Shown one piece after another: positions 33,601 through 46,600 of a stretch of 64,000 bases of DNA. Location: NCBI GenBank assembly GCA_031002005.1, contig JARYHS010008074.1:344992932-345056931 (forward strand). Direction: 5' to 3'. The stretch is from Vandiemenella viatica (lineage: Eukaryota; Arthropoda; Insecta; Orthoptera; Morabidae). Every line of letters starts with the position of its first letter. Positions within the stretch are counted from its first letter, which is position 1. The notes under the pieces are model-generated. The model had not been told where the DNA came from, did no database searches, and saw nothing but the letters and a program-made list of their open reading frames with translations. A program made the position numbers and the translations under genes.

Positions 33601-36600
33601 CATCAAAGTGGTACAAATGGGGGCAAAAAAAAAGAGACTTAATCCAAAATCGAACTTTTCACATAGTTGAAAGGAACCATTTTTAATGAAAGAACAATTG
33701 TGTTAGTTTTGTACAAATACTGAATGCCATGACACTACAAAATAAAATAGTTAAGGTACATGCACCTAATTAACCAACTGGTAAGTAATCTTAAACGAAA
33801 CTGGTTTGAAAGACCACACTTTATCAAATGTACATGATTACAAATTTTTAACAATAGAGCAACTGTTCATTAATATGACAATTACACTCTATACTAAGAA
33901 AAATCGGCAGCACTGCACAAGGCTCAGCAAAACCTCTGTATTACTTCTACACAGTTACATCCGTATTTGCAACTTGTTTCTGTGTGCTGTAATGTAGGAT
34001 TATCCCAATTAAACTAAGATATTTCTGAATGTCTTAAAAAAAAAAACAGTACTTTCAGAATTGTGACAGCTTATTTATATTTCAATCTTGCATAACTTGA
34101 AACCTTGGCAAAAAAAGATGCATAAAATTTACTTATATGTGTAAGTAAACCAATAGTAATTGTAAATGGAAAATATGTTTATACACTGACAGCAAACAAA
34201 AATATGGAAATTTACAGAATTAACTATAGTGATTAGTAAATTATCCAACTGAAATCTTAAGCAGGACAATGAAAAACAAAACAGAAGAAACATTAATCTT
34301 TTCTCAACTAGCAAGTACACTTCATAAAGGTAGCACATATGAAGGTCCAAATTTAATCCCTTTTGTTATTAGTTCAAATCTGAGTACTAATGAAGAAAGT
34401 AGCACGGAGGTTTTACTGTACGAGTGAAACTGCTTAATGTTTTGGTAGGAATTATATTACCACACAAACTGAAGAAATATTAAAACAATGTAAATCCACT
34501 GACAGTAATAAGTCAAATCAAATTACAGTCCTGTATTTCAATATAAAAAGTGGTTATAAAATTACTTTAAATTGCACACTACATAATTATTTTTTTCTGC
34601 ACTTTCTGAAACACAAGAAGTAACTCAGTTTTAAAATGCGTGCATTGAACACTACTTACTGAGATGTTCATACAGATCAGTGGTCCACAAACATTAAAAG
34701 TAACCAAGTTGCCACCTTTTAGGACACTTAACATTTTGTATTAGATCAGTGAGAATAACTCCACTGAAAAAAATAGTCCGAAAATTCACAATAAGTTTTC
34801 TTACCTAAATCTACTTGGTGTAACTGCTGAAGAAGATGGTGATCGTCGACTGAAAATGCTATAATCTGAGCTTGGTCGATCATAAGCTGGGGAATCGCGC
34901 ATGGAACCTACTGGACCACGCAGACCAATTGGTGGTGGTGGCGGTAGAGCATCTCTTGGCCTTGGAGGAAGTGGAGGTGGAGGTAAAAATTCACGACCAC
35001 GAATTGATGGCCCCAGATCTCGAGGAGGAAGAGGTGGAAACCTGCGTTCGAACATTTCACGAGGTGCATCTTCAAAACGGTTTCGATCATAAAATCCATC
35101 ATATAGTGGATCCTGGAGAAGAAAGTGCATATTAGTGTTTATTCTTCTAAGTACATTACAAACATTAATAGCCTTTTAGAATAAAAAGCAAAATAATGTT
35201 CAATACATTCTTAAAACAGTAAAACAATACATAATAAAAATGTGTTATTACCCTCATTCCAAATCTGCCCATCATTCTATCACGGAGAAATGGAGGTGGT
35301 GGTGGGGGTGGATACGGTTCCCTCCCAAACAGAGGTCCACGGAACCCATTTCGATCAGGACCCAATCTGAAATTGGGAAAAATTAAGTTAAAGAACAATA
35401 CATTCATAACAGGTAACACTTCCCCTGCTCAGCAAAACAGTAATAGTGAAAAGCTGGGTCTAGAGGTACATACAATAATGCTAGTTCCGCCTCACAACCA
35501 AATTGTCACAATACAGTGTGAACACTTACAGGTTCATGCAAATTAATCGGAATACAGCAGCAACATACACTTATAGTTGTTTTGCACTTCTTGTTCTTCC
35601 CATTCAAGGACCTGTTACAGCTTCGTAGACCATTCCCATCTCTTCCTTCAGCTATCTTTTAGTCTGGTATTGGTTTACTAATGTTAGTAATAGTGTATCA
35701 TCCATACTACACTGATGGTCTCTCTAATCATTCCCATGTTACTCTATATTTTCAACTCCTCTCTTACTGTTTAGTTTCCTATTAGATCTAGCCTTATGCA
35801 TCACTTTTTCGGATCTTAGGAACTTCACCTCCACTGCTTGTATTAGACTAACTCTTCTCTTCATTACCCACAATTCACTTTCATAGAGAAGCATAGTAAC
35901 TCCATCACTTTCATCATTGTATCTCTGTGCATCCTACTCAATAAAGTCTTAGCTACCGTTTCACACATCTGATACTTGTTCACTTTATTATGAACTAGCA
36001 GAGTTTCCGGGTTTGCCCAGTATATTTGGTGTAGATTTACTCGTACACAATATTTTTATTCATGCAATGAGAAATATGTACAAAGTTTTATAAAATTCGC
36101 GCCAACCATTTTTGGAATTAAAGCGAACCTAGATTCAACTGCCCCCTACCAAGATAGGGGTGGGTTGAAGTTTATTTACACAAAGACTATTTTCGTTCGA
36201 CCAAAAAAAAAATCGTGTGTATCAAGCTTCATAAATTTGGCACCAGACATTTCCTATACTAAGCTACACATTGATTTAGGCGCAGTTCCAAGAATAGGGT
36301 GGGTTGGATACTTTGATATGGAATGTCAGTTTTCAGGCTACATTTCAAAGTAATAACAACTTCTGCTAATGATGCTACTGCTCAAAAATTGAAACATGTA
36401 CCATACACACATTAATATATAACACAACATAAAAATGTTTGTGGTGTCACACAGAAAATACAGATTTTGGCAATAGTACAATATCAGAGTCACTGAAATT
36501 TGATGAATTTAGTTGTTGATTCTTATATATCCCGATGAGAAATTGAAAGTAAAGATTATTTTTTTTTTTTTTTTGATAACTCGGTTAGTTCTCGAGATAT

Positions 36601-39600
36601 TGAATGTTAAAATTTTTTATAGATATAGTTCCTGGCACTTTTGGTGACTCTTCTGGTCCAAACTATTTCAACCTAACCACCACAACTAAGAATAAAACAA
36701 AACACCTATTGTGCATGTTCAGCATGTAATTCCTAGTGCGTTTTTTTTTTTGTCCAGGCAGCATGTCAATGCTGCCACTTCGATTTTGAGATACGAGGTC
36801 TCGAGAACTAAGAGAGATATCAAAAAATGGTATTCTTTACTTTCTATTTGTCTGATCGAGTTACAGAAGAATTCATGATAAAATACGGCATTTGCGAAAT
36901 TATTCCTGAGCACTTTTCAACCTAACCACTTTAGTTTCAACATACGATATCTCGAGAACTAAGTGAGATATCAAAAAAATTATATATTCTTTACTTTCTA
37001 TTTGTCTCGAGATATATACGAATCAACCACACAATTTATCAAATTTTAATTACTCAGAATCCCCCAGATTTTGAATGAATTTCGAGAATTTGAAAGCTTG
37101 GGGTTGAAGTTAACATTTAAGGTATGTCTTAAGATGCTATGACATTTTACAAATACTCTAGCATTACCTGAAAATTTCTAAGTCAAGTTTGATAGTTTTC
37201 ACAGTATCAGTGTGCTTCCTCATATGCAGCTGAAGCTGAAAATTTTCTGATTATGATACTTCATCTAGCACTGGAGTTCAGAATCTGTCCCATAACTGTA
37301 CAGTTTAATATCGAGTATTCAGAATTATATCTCAAGTATTTGGAATTAGGCGACATGCGAAAAAAAGAATATCCTTTGCTTTTGTCTCATGGAGTTATAA
37401 ATTGCGAGATCATGGTTCAGAAACTACATTACTGAACAACACTAGATTATGTTAGAAACTCGCATTTGATTCAATTGCGAAGTGAATGCCATCAAATTAT
37501 ACTCCCATGCCCACAAAGGTAAAAGCCGTATGGCTCCTGGCCAACGCACTCATTTCAGAGTAGCCAACAGGTGAGGATGCAAAGAAGCCCCCAGAACCTC
37601 TAAACTGGGACACTCCAGCTAACAGAAGGAAAAGCGTGATCCTCCAGGTGGAGGATAACCCACTTTAATAAAAAACCTACTTAAACTTCAGGGACGAAGC
37701 TGGATATATATTCTGGTAACTACCAGGCTATGAAATAAAGAGAAAAGGTTTTGGTATTGTGGATACGTTGAAGATTACCTCCCGCAATGTGAAGAGTCTC
37801 AGCATACAAGTGTTAGAGTAATAATAAAAACTGAGCCAAAAATGTAAACCTAGCAGCGATCAGCGAGACTGAACAAACTGACAGGTACCAGAGACTGCAA
37901 TGAATACACGTTTTGCACTTATTCATACATTAAATACTATTTAATCTTGTTTAATAGCCAATGTGCCCTCTCTGTTGTGTAAGCTGCTTTACATATTTTG
38001 GCATAGAATACACATGCGTTGACCAAGTATTTTTAAGTTCATCATCATGAAACCACACTCTACCCACAGACTCCCCAGTCCAAACATGAAACATCTTCAC
38101 AGGATGTTTCACAATCTATTGCAAAATTTTCTGCAGTTATTGGCTCATGCTTCTCTCGACGCAATGTATTTCAAAGTGACACCACTGAAGAGAATCTCCA
38201 TCCTGTGTTCTATAGTCGAGTCCTAATGACTACATGCCCACTAAGAGGCGTTTCCTGTGCATTTCGTATGCTAAAAGGTGTTTCTTTACAGGTTTCTTTG
38301 CAGCAAACATCAGACACATGCAGAAGCTGTGAGCCTGTGGTTTAATTTACTTTCTCCGAAGAGAAAGCAGGCATTAATTGGCATAGTTTTCTTTTTCCTA
38401 CCATAGTTTACCTTTTTCTGTGTTGATATCGAGCCAGTCCATTTGTGCTGGTGAATAATTCTTTGGTGCCTACACCAACACCAACTTTAGTAGCTAACTG
38501 ACTGTCATAGAAATATTCCAAAATAATGCGACAATCGCACTAAGCTTTTAGGGAGTTTTATCCACTGCAAACATGCAGCACGGTTACAGTTAATATTACA
38601 CAGAAACCTCAAAAAGTTCCACGAAAGAAACACATTCTTACTCCACAACAGACATCACACAGTAATTACAAGAGACTCAAAGTGCAAAAACAATGCACAA
38701 AGAGCATAAGAGCTAATGGCAAGTAACATGTAGCTCACTGTTGCTAACCATTGGGAAAATAATGGGAAAAATTTTCTTGGCATGATTAATCCACAAGTGC
38801 CTGTTTAAGGAACAAATTTTATTAGAAGAGCCAGGACCAAAATAAGAGGCCTTAGATATAATGCACCCTGGACCAGCGTGAAAGCAACTATACTACAATA
38901 CTTCTAGAAGTGTCACGCTGGTCCAGAGCGTATTAGCATTACCGATTCCTGTATGATATTGTGATGAAATTTCCTCACTCTGTACAATTAGCAGTATCAT
39001 ATGTTCATCTAGACCCCAAACTGTTATTAGTCAAAAACTATGTTAGTAGTAGAAAAACTTCAGAAGTCAAGAGACATCCACACAGCTCTGTAGTAAAATT
39101 CACTCTATTCTGATGTAAGATACACAATGAAAAATTAAGTTCTTACTTCATATTCAGTATTTTGCAACTACGAGGAACATTTAGAAGCAATGAAACTTCA
39201 CAAAATATAATTACTAATGAATCAATAGTAAATGACCATGAAATTTGAAATATATCTCAATTATCTTTATTAAAAACAATTACTCCCACTGTTCACAGTA
39301 TTTCAATAAAAGAGTCTCTTGCAACATAGTGTAAATAAAAAAGGAAAAGGCACAAAGCGAACTCACCCAGCCTTTGGGCACTCCTTTGACCAATGACCAC
39401 CCCTTCCGCACCTGTAATACATAAAAAAAAGAGGTTAGAATGTACAACCTCTAAATGCGGTGTTTTTATCGGTGACGTTTCAGCATATAAACAATTTTAA
39501 TAGGCTAATAAATTCAATAAAACTTCAACTATGCTCATAATGCTGATTTATCTGCAACTCACATCAAAGCTTGAAAGCAAGATTGATATAGTTTAATGCA

Positions 39601-42600
39601 GTCTGGTACAGTGAAGTATCCATATCAGACTGCCGAATGTAATGTGAGAATTTCTAGGTAACCAGCTGATACCTGCGACTTCGTACGCATGGATTAAGAA
39701 TTTCTTTGCCAGAATTGATTATAGAAAGTTGTTGGTAGCGAAGGATTGGTCGCAAACACCGAGTCAGTATAAAATGACCAGAAAGCCGTCACTATCATTC
39801 TACCATTGAACCTGTCTCTTGAAGAGAATCAATTTCAAACATATTTTAAAAACAGAAAAACAAACAAATGTGAGGGGATGTGTGTGTGTGTGGGGGGGGG
39901 GGAGGTGTTAACTAAGGGCAGCTTTATTTTAGCTTGCACTTTTCTTCCTTCTTCAGCATGAATATCAGATCCTTGGGTTCTAACAACTTTAGCTGCTCGT
40001 GCTCTGCTAGAGCTACAACTTATGCCAGTTTACGCCCACAAGGCAAAATAAACTGGTTCCAGAAACATTTAAGCAGACACAAAGTAAAAGGACAGAGAAA
40101 ATCGACATCTATACTACATAATACGTTTCTTCTCTAAACGAAATTTATTAACAAATTATACACTAACATAATGCACGATAAGCATAGCTTGAGTAAGTGA
40201 CTTAACATTACAGACTAACATACACATCCGTCTCTCTGTCACCGTTCGATAAGATCTCAATATTTCGTGACAAACTGTTAATTTATACTGTAAATAATGT
40301 CCTGCCCTCCCTACAGATATTCTTATCAAATTCCGTCAATATCGGTATAGGCATTTAGTTGTCAAAACGTAACAAAAGACAGACTTATCTCCGCATTTAT
40401 AGTATTATTACTGCAAATATCTCACACACACCGACTGCGAATCACCTCTGAGGGATCAATATAATGAAAAAAGTGTGCATCTACAGCATTGCAAATACTA
40501 CCTACGATTTGCCTCCCATTGCACCCCTAACTTTGATATCTACAATTTAACATTCAATCCGAATAACCGACAGCCCAGGCTTGAGTGACTCTTACGAGCA
40601 AAAACAATTTTTTTAAATCTTAGCCTCCACAGAGATTTGAACGAGAGACCACGACTCAAACAATAGTAAGCTGACCATTACACGGAAAAACAGTACAGAG
40701 ACCTCCATATCCAGTGTGTCTATCGCTGATCAGCATTTTTTCGAAATTATAAGACAATATGTATTATTTATACAGATAAGTTTTCAACCAAATGTAGACT
40801 ATTTTTCACCTTGTTACAAATGATAAGTGTGCAAAGTTTCATCGAGATCGAATGAAAACTGTGGATTTATATGAAGAACAAACATACATTCATTCATCTT
40901 TATATATATATATATATATATATATAGGGTTACCACTGCAACCATTACTGCGTTGCGATGTAAACACTTCTGGATGGAGAGAGTATGATGACGCTGTGTT
41001 TAAGTGTGTGACGTGTTCAGCCTTCGCTCGTTTTGTGAACACACTTTAGGCCATTGAATGTAACTAATAGTAATAATAATAAAAAAAACATTCCATAATG
41101 CCAGTTGCTGTAATTTTAACATTATTCCACTGATTTGTATTTGATATTTCCTCGCATGGCTGAGATTGCTATTAAAATAATTCATACGAAATAAAATATT
41201 TATAAAAAAGATTTAATCAATAACTGTTTTCGTTTAGGTTGTAACACAGCCTGGACCATAACAACAGACAGATACGATTTGGAAATTGGGTATTAGAAAT
41301 ATCGGGTTGATGGTAACATTTCACTATGGACCTGGCTGTATTAATATGTAAACGACAGTAACAGCGATAGATGCAACATAGAAATTAGGTATTCACAATA
41401 AGGTGTTTGATAGATATGTTTCAGTGTGGTCCAGGCTGCATCAAAACCTCATCACTAAAGATTTTACTCCTGTACTGCTGGTGCAAAATTAACGATTTCA
41501 CGATATGAGACTTATTAGCGAAGTGTTTACATCGAGAGGCGCTAAGTGGTTTCAGCGGTATCCCAATCTAGATATTACCAGAATTTCTTGTCCTGACAAA
41601 TGTATCAACAAACTTTGTTAAGCACATATTAGAATGCATGTGAAGTCCCTACAAAAATCTATTATTAATTAATTTTTAATTGTGATGGAGCTAACACACT
41701 GATGGCAATTCCCCTACTCATTTAATTACCCCTTTATATATTTTATTTTATAATTGGAATGTTAAATTCCTCCCCATTTACTTTTCCGATTTATAAATTT
41801 TAATTTTAAATTCCTTAACCGCTTTTAGTAAATTATTAATCATTTCACTTGATAATTTTTTCCAATCCCTTGCACCCTTACCAACAAAAGAAAATTTTCC
41901 ACTCCCTTATGCATGAAATCAAGTGCCAGCTTGTGGTTATGGTTGCCTTTTCCCTAAACACATTTTCTCAATTACCTGTAGCATTGTTCAGGATCTCCCA
42001 TTCCAGGACGCTGACGAACTCTACTTGTGGATACTTGGACTTTCATTGGCTGGCCATCAACAATATACCCATTCAGTTCTTTTATTGCCAGATTGACATT
42101 GTCATTTGATTCAATATGCTAGAAAAAAAAAAAAAAACTTGGAAAAAATTCATCAGCTTTTGTGAATATTGCCGTCAAAATTATCAATACATACCACAAA
42201 ACCATAATTTCTGACAATGTCACACTCCAGGACTGTTCCATATTTTGCAAATAAAGCTCTTACTTGAGGAGCCTTTGTGTTATCAGTTAGGTTACCAACA
42301 AAGATTTTGGTGGTTGGGGTCTGAGGTCCTTTGCGACTTGTTGCAGCTTCTACTTTTATTGCCTGACCATGCACCAAATAGCCATTTAGGTTTTGAATAG
42401 CATCTCGACCTGCCTCTTCATGTTCCATGTGCTATAGAATAGGAAATAATGAATTTTCAAATAAATCTAAATTTCATCAAGATAAATGAAAGTTGACCCT
42501 CAACTAAAGAAAAACTTAAATTAGTTCTCCAGAAATGTATCAGTGAGATCAATTAAACCAAATTCTGTAACACAAGAAAAGCTAAAGGAAATACAAATAC

Positions 42601-42748
42601 TTGCCACAAATCCATAATTCTTCACCACATCACACTCCACTACTTTCCCATATTTTTCAAACAAAGGTTTGATGTCATCAACTGTTGTTTTGTCAGCTAA
42701 ATTTCCAATAAATATTTTAAAAGTTCCTACACTACTGAAGCCAGGCAT
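30591..42748 (-). CDS. lark: lark / RBM4-type RNA-binding protein, full coding region in 8 exons
   Basis: Coding exons (minus strand, 5' to 3'): 42748-42605, 42431-42195, 42118-41976, 39411-39367, 35366-35252, 35112-34805, 31176-31132, 30639-30591. Total 1,086 nt, 361 residues plus TAA. RRM1 is at about residues 10-76 (KIFIGNL, KNYGFVHM) and RRM2 at about 90-155 (KIFVGNL, RNYGFVHI). A CCHC knuckle has C173, C176, H181 and C186. Then come proline-rich segments (209-215 and 270-300), an Arg/Ser-rich region, [12 protein letters not shown] and a C-terminal RRFAPY. The same layout defines Drosophila Lark (about 350 residues), an RNA-binding regulator of translation and splicing with roles in development and the circadian clock. 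All junctions preserve frame; intron 1 has a GC donor. I see no disruption. Confidence 0.93.
30701..30740 (-). repeat. 19-bp tandem duplication in lark intron 7
   Basis: ACAATAAAAACACGAACTT occurs twice in near-perfect tandem. On the gene's strand each copy carries GTAAGT, a consensus donor, about 60-100 bp below the acceptor-side boundary of exon 8. Confidence 0.6.
31132..31176 (-). CDS. lark: lark coding exon 7, 45-bp micro-exon
   Basis: Acceptor TTTTTTTCAG at 31177-31186, donor GTAAGT at 31131-31126. Encodes [14 protein letters not shown], matching the YEDFSRD-F-ER motif of Lark C termini. Phases agree on both sides (Ser AG|T, Arg AG|A). Confidence 0.88.
34805..35112 (-). CDS. lark: lark coding exon 6
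   Basis: Acceptor CTTCTCCAG, donor GTAAGA. Encodes [15 protein letters not shown], a proline-rich tract, [12 protein letters not shown] and TPSRF. The low-complexity composition produces long spurious frames on the other strand. Confidence 0.92.
35252..35366 (-). CDS. lark: lark coding exon 5
   Basis: Acceptor CCCAATTTCAG, donor GTAATA. Encodes [20 protein letters not shown] followed by a proline run and [13 protein letters not shown]. It corresponds to the [18 protein letters not shown] segment of insect Lark. Confidence 0.92.
35590..35990 (-). pseudogene. LINE RT C-terminal fragment in lark intron 4
   Basis: Minus-strand broken frames give [26 protein letters not shown] and GMIRETIS. These belong to the C-terminal region of the same LINE family found at 3190-10230. 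It is a short truncated insertion in the same orientation as the gene. Confidence 0.7.
35995..37090. repeat. repeat-rich part of lark intron 4
   Basis: 35995-36360 is non-coding sequence of unknown type. 36560-37030 holds three copies of a module with CTCGAGAACTAAG, GAGATATCAAAAAA and TTCTTTACTTTC. Two copies of the TTTCAACCTAACCAC module lie at 36668-36680 and 36915-36930. Related copies occur at 49400 and 63100. Confidence 0.6.
38860..38934. repeat. short inverted repeat (mini-MITE or hairpin)
   Basis: AATGCACCCTGGACCAGCG (38860-38878, extended by TGA) pairs with the right arm ending at 38934, with about 30 bases between. The CTGGACCA core is shared with the recurrent module. Confidence 0.6.
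39367..39411 (-). CDS. lark: lark coding exon 4, zinc-knuckle micro-exon
   Basis: 45 bp. Acceptor TGTATTACAG, donor GTGAGT. Encodes [14 protein letters not shown]. With the first Cys in exon 3 it completes C-x2-C-x4-H-x4-C. The knuckle binds RNA in RBM4-family proteins. Confidence 0.92.
40620..40690 (-). repeat. possible tRNA-derived SINE head in lark intron 3
   Basis: Minus strand: A-box-like GTAATGGTCAGCTTACT, then TCGTTCAAATCTC (B-box-like) at spacing suitable for a tRNA-type promoter. It is degenerate. Confidence 0.45.
40926..41567. mobile_element. MITE with Merlin-like ends in lark intron 3
   Basis: Left end GGGTTACCACTGCAACC and right end (reverse complement) GGGATACCGCTGAAACC; the match continues to GATGTAAACACTT. 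A (TA)n tract precedes the left end. The ends resemble those of the Merlin-type element at 51993-55620 (GGATACCACTACAATC). Two copies of the CCTGGACC module are inside, at 41233-41260 and 41428-41448. Confidence 0.75.
41976..42118 (-). CDS. lark: lark coding exon 3
   Basis: The acceptor lies after a T tract (TTTTTTTCTAG); the donor is GTAATT. Encodes [20 protein letters not shown] and [19 protein letters not shown], the second half of RRM2, then MGDPEQCY, which starts the zinc knuckle. Confidence 0.93.
42195..42431 (-). CDS. lark: lark coding exon 2
   Basis: Acceptor CTATTCTATAG, donor GTATGT. Encodes the second half of RRM1 ([20 protein letters not shown]), the inter-RRM linker [11 protein letters not shown], and RRM2 up to RNYGFV. 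Confidence 0.94.
42605..42748 (-). CDS. lark: lark coding exon 1
   Basis: 48 codons from the start Met ([17 protein letters not shown]) to KNYGFV. The donor is GCAAGT rather than GT. Only this choice keeps the conserved GFV|HME reading into exon 2. The MPG start is usual for Lark. Confidence 0.93.
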
Positions 42749-42772
42749 TGTCTTGCAATTCTGTAATCAGTT
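42749..42772 (-). other. lark: lark 5' UTR, end of a spliced leader exon
   Basis: Directly upstream of the ATG lies a consensus acceptor, TTTGCTTTCAG (AG at 42773-42774), implying an upstream non-coding exon. Confidence 0.6.
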
Positions 42773-42774
42773 CT

Positions 42775-45440
42775 GAAAGCAAAGAAATGGTATTCACATT
42801 ATCCCTCACAAAACAGAATTATTGACCACAATACAAAAAGCAAACAAAAGCAGGCAGGGCGTCATAAAAAAAAATAATAATACCGTAAGTAAGAAAAATG
42901 TTTTATTCAAATTACTACTCCATCACAGTATAGCAACAGCTCCTTTCACTCTATGATTATGAGCAGTCTCTACTGAATAACTTTAGCCTCATAGTTTGAC
43001 TTTCAAAATCTGCAACCCTTGATGCTTCTGTTAAAAGGACTTACTTTCCTCTTTTTCTGTGATGACTGCATCTGTATTTTACTCCATTCCACTTTGCTTA
43101 TTTCACTAAATGAATAAGATAACTGGATGAAGATATTCTGTTGAAGGTTAGTGGGTTTTGACTTGGTTATATTTAATAATGATAAAGTTTCTGGTATCTA
43201 AACAGACATCAAATTGCAGCAAATGGGCACACGGTGAGGAGGGAGATGCACTTTTGGATTTTTGTTTAAAATTGAAAGCAAAATCTTAGGTATAATATGT
43301 TATCCTACACAAAAGGGCACGAAAAAGTTTGACATCTCCCAGCCCTCTAGTTAAATTACAAGAACTCCCAAAGCAAATAAATGACTGCAGTTTTTTTTTT
43401 TTTTGCAAATTTTTTACAACTTTAAACATCCGTAATCAAAAACGAATTGATATTTCCCAATGAAATTTGGTACTTTTCCAAGTCAATACAAATTTAATGA
43501 AATTCCGAGATGGTGAGGTTTATAGTGTGTAGACCTAGAATGCTTGTGCAGTAATGTGCTTAATTGATGATCATAACAAATCATTCTTAAATACCAATCT
43601 AAGGATCGTGTAAAGATTTTCGGACCAAAAGGACAACTTCTCCAGAACCTGTAATTGTAGTCACCCAAACTGATAACCATTATTATCAGTAGTTTACCTA
43701 ATTTCCATGTGTAGTGGCCATATTGGATTTCTTAAATGCGTTTGAAGACAATCTTCACTGTTGAATAGGTAAAATCGTCAATGTTACCGATTAAAGCATG
43801 GTATGTCTGATATACCTTTGTAAAATAATAATAAAAACAAGTGAATGAAGTTATGGGCAACAGCTATTAATAATGCAAACATTATAGCAACCAAATATAT
43901 ACTAATCAAGTCATTCTAAATGTGGGCAGCTCCATACACATTAGACACATCATACTTCCAAAGACGTTAATATTACAAGCAATTTGCATGGTAGCTAACT
44001 TCTTACAATGAAAGGTCAATATTAGTGAAGCTTGTTTGTTGTTAGGCAGAAATTCAGTCAACTAGTACAACTTCATTTCATATGGCACAAGAATACAAAG
44101 ATGGTAATTATGTCCAGATTCCAGCCATTCAATTGCTTCTGCGTTGTTTCTTGGAGCTGCTGGATTGTACCACTGAATCTCCTAAGAGCACATACTATGG
44201 TGATGTGGTTGGATAGTTTGCTTGCAGACAAAAGAATTATCTATTACTACCCAATATAGCATCCAGTATTTGCTTCTACTCTGACCTGATCTTTTAATTC
44301 AGTGTTGTACTGGTTTTCCTAGGTGGGTTGAACCCAGATCTGTCTTGTAGTGTCAAGGATTAATGTTTGCTTGTCCGGATTGGAATTGGTCCACTCAGAA
44401 CACCACGTTTCATTTATGTTTAAGAGATTTTGTACCAGCATCTCACCAAACTTCCATGCTGAATACGTTGAAGAAGTTATGGATTTCTTAAGCATTTCTG
44501 CAATCCCGTCTTCATATACTGGTGGAGTACAGGCAGGCGTTGATTTTACAGTTCCAGATATTGTTCTCACTGCGTCATTCAGCCACGTGTCAATCTTTTT
44601 TGTGTGACTGACTTACAAGCGGAGGCTGCCAACTATAAAATTCGGATTCAATTCATACTGTATGTAATTAAAGCACATGGCCAAAGGAGGATTGTGGTTA
44701 TTACAGTAACATACACTTCTTCACCATTGTCGAGAAAATCTGCATTGAAATATTCCGTTGTGTTCAAATGGTTTAAATGTTTGCTCTACATCAGGAAACT
44801 GTTAATGTGTGCATGGCACAACAAACAAGCGCTCTGCTTTATCAGCCTGTCATTGAGGGAACGAATCTCACTGCTGGCAATTTAATTTATTTATTATTAA
44901 ATGTTTCAGGACAATGAAACGTTACCAACGTTCCCTATAAAAGGCCAATTCTCCAAACTGCACTCCTCTTGTCCAGCCTTTTAACATATACTTTTACCGA
45001 CAGGAAAATATCTGAGCAAGTGCCTTCAAAATTGTACTTATTTTAATCGAGCGAGAGATCAGTTCCAGAGAAGATTGTATAAAAAAACCAATCTATCATC
45101 CTATGCCAGTTGTCTAATCCATATTTTTTCCAGATATTGTATACCTGTGGTTTCTATCACACCTGACAGACAACAGAACAATTTTTTGAATGTAAATTAG
45201 GTGTTTCCCAATAGATACTTTAAAACAGTAACTGTTCTTGTGAAAATGCATCAATTATCAGATGTGCTAGACATTGTGCAATTTTTTGCATTCCATGTTT
45301 TTATGATAACTATCACTGGTTCCTATGACACTGTGGCTACTTCAGCAAACTGTAAATTATCTGCAAAGATATGAAACTTTTTAGTAAATGGTACCCATTT
45401 GAATGTTATTTTATTTATATATTATTTATATAAGGTATTT
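42775..45440. other. no recognisable gene
   Basis: Probably part of the lark 5' UTR intron. It contains only short frames. A minus-strand frame at 44319-44570 has readable sequence (NPDKQTLILDTTRQIWVQP), but no family is recognised. Confidence 0.4.
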
Positions 45441-46434
45441 TTTTGTCAGTCATTATCTCCCTTCATACTTAACCGAAATCAATGAATGCGGTGTCATTTT
45501 AAAGCTTATGGTTTCCTCTTTGGTCACATCATATTTTAACCCTTTCCTCCCCGACGGTACTTATAAGTACCACTGTATTTACCACCATATAATTCGACAA
45601 TACCAGTGTGCACTGCATTGTTAAGCCTGTTGATGTATTGTTGTATGATTAAGTCAGACAATGACAACATTTATTTTTAAATTCTGTGTGAAATTACCGA
45701 GAAATTAATTTTCTAAGTTGGGGCTTGACAGCATACTGACCAAAGTAGCAAGTGGTGCATTACAATGAATTTTTAGTTGATAATTTACTTGGTAAGTGTC
45801 AATTTCTGTTATTACTTTTTTAGTTTGAACATTTAACCATATATTTTTTACCTATAAAATATGTTTTTCTAGTTTCTTTACTAAATAATCTAGAAAAACC
45901 AACGTGGACTTGTAAGTACCGTCAGGGAGTTCTGGATAGTTTTATACATATTATTGGTCAATAGATTTAGCAAGTATACAATTGGTTTTATCATTGTTTT
46001 AGATAGTTTCAAATAGATATTTTATGAAATACACTCTGATTGAAGCTCTTCTCTTAGAAGGTTATAATTTATCAGCTCTTCTCTTAGAAGTTTATAATTT
46101 ATCAAGGCAAAAATGAAGAAATGACTGGAATTTTCTCAGATTACTCATTAGGTCAAAGAGTGGTCTTAGAATTGACAAAAAATGAAGCAATGACGATGTG
46201 ATCTAGTATTATCATTATTTTTCATCAGTTTCATTATTAAAAAACTGAAACAACTTTTGTTTGTCGGAGAATCAGGCCCTACTGCAAGGGACTTTCTAAC
46301 AATCTGCTGATGGAAAACTAAGAAGAGGAGATTGTGACAATGAATTTACAAACCTAGGTATTTGCTACTGGAAATGGAAGGATAAAAATGTCATACATTT
46401 AGTATCAAATTTTCATGGCAGTGGTGAAACTCCA

Positions 46435-46600
46435 CTACACTGGTTGGGGTCAATGGCAACTTCAACAGTTGGGCCCTCTCTCGTGTTGGATTGGTGACCT
46501 GGTGGATCTTGGACCAGAGGGCCTCTCTGGCCGGTCATCGGGGGCCACCTCCGGCAGTAGGTCCCGTAGCATTTTGCCCATCCCGCCACCCTGTTGTTAC
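46435..46600. other. GC-rich insertion within piggyBac element
   Basis: Sequence with segments such as GGACCAGAGGGCCTCTCTGG and GGGGGCCACCTCCGGC is far more GC-rich than the element around it. It does not fit the piggyBac reading. Source unknown. Confidence 0.45.

Noticed and set aside
34872..35135. Plus-strand frames rich in Gly/Val/Glu opposite lark exon 6
   Set aside because: They are the reverse complement of the proline-rich lark exon. The minus-strand reading is conserved and spliced.
42153..42748. Two separate RRM genes at 42.15-42.43 and 42.52-42.75 kb
   Set aside because: They are consecutive exons of lark; the apparent C-terminal tails are intron sequence read through the donors.
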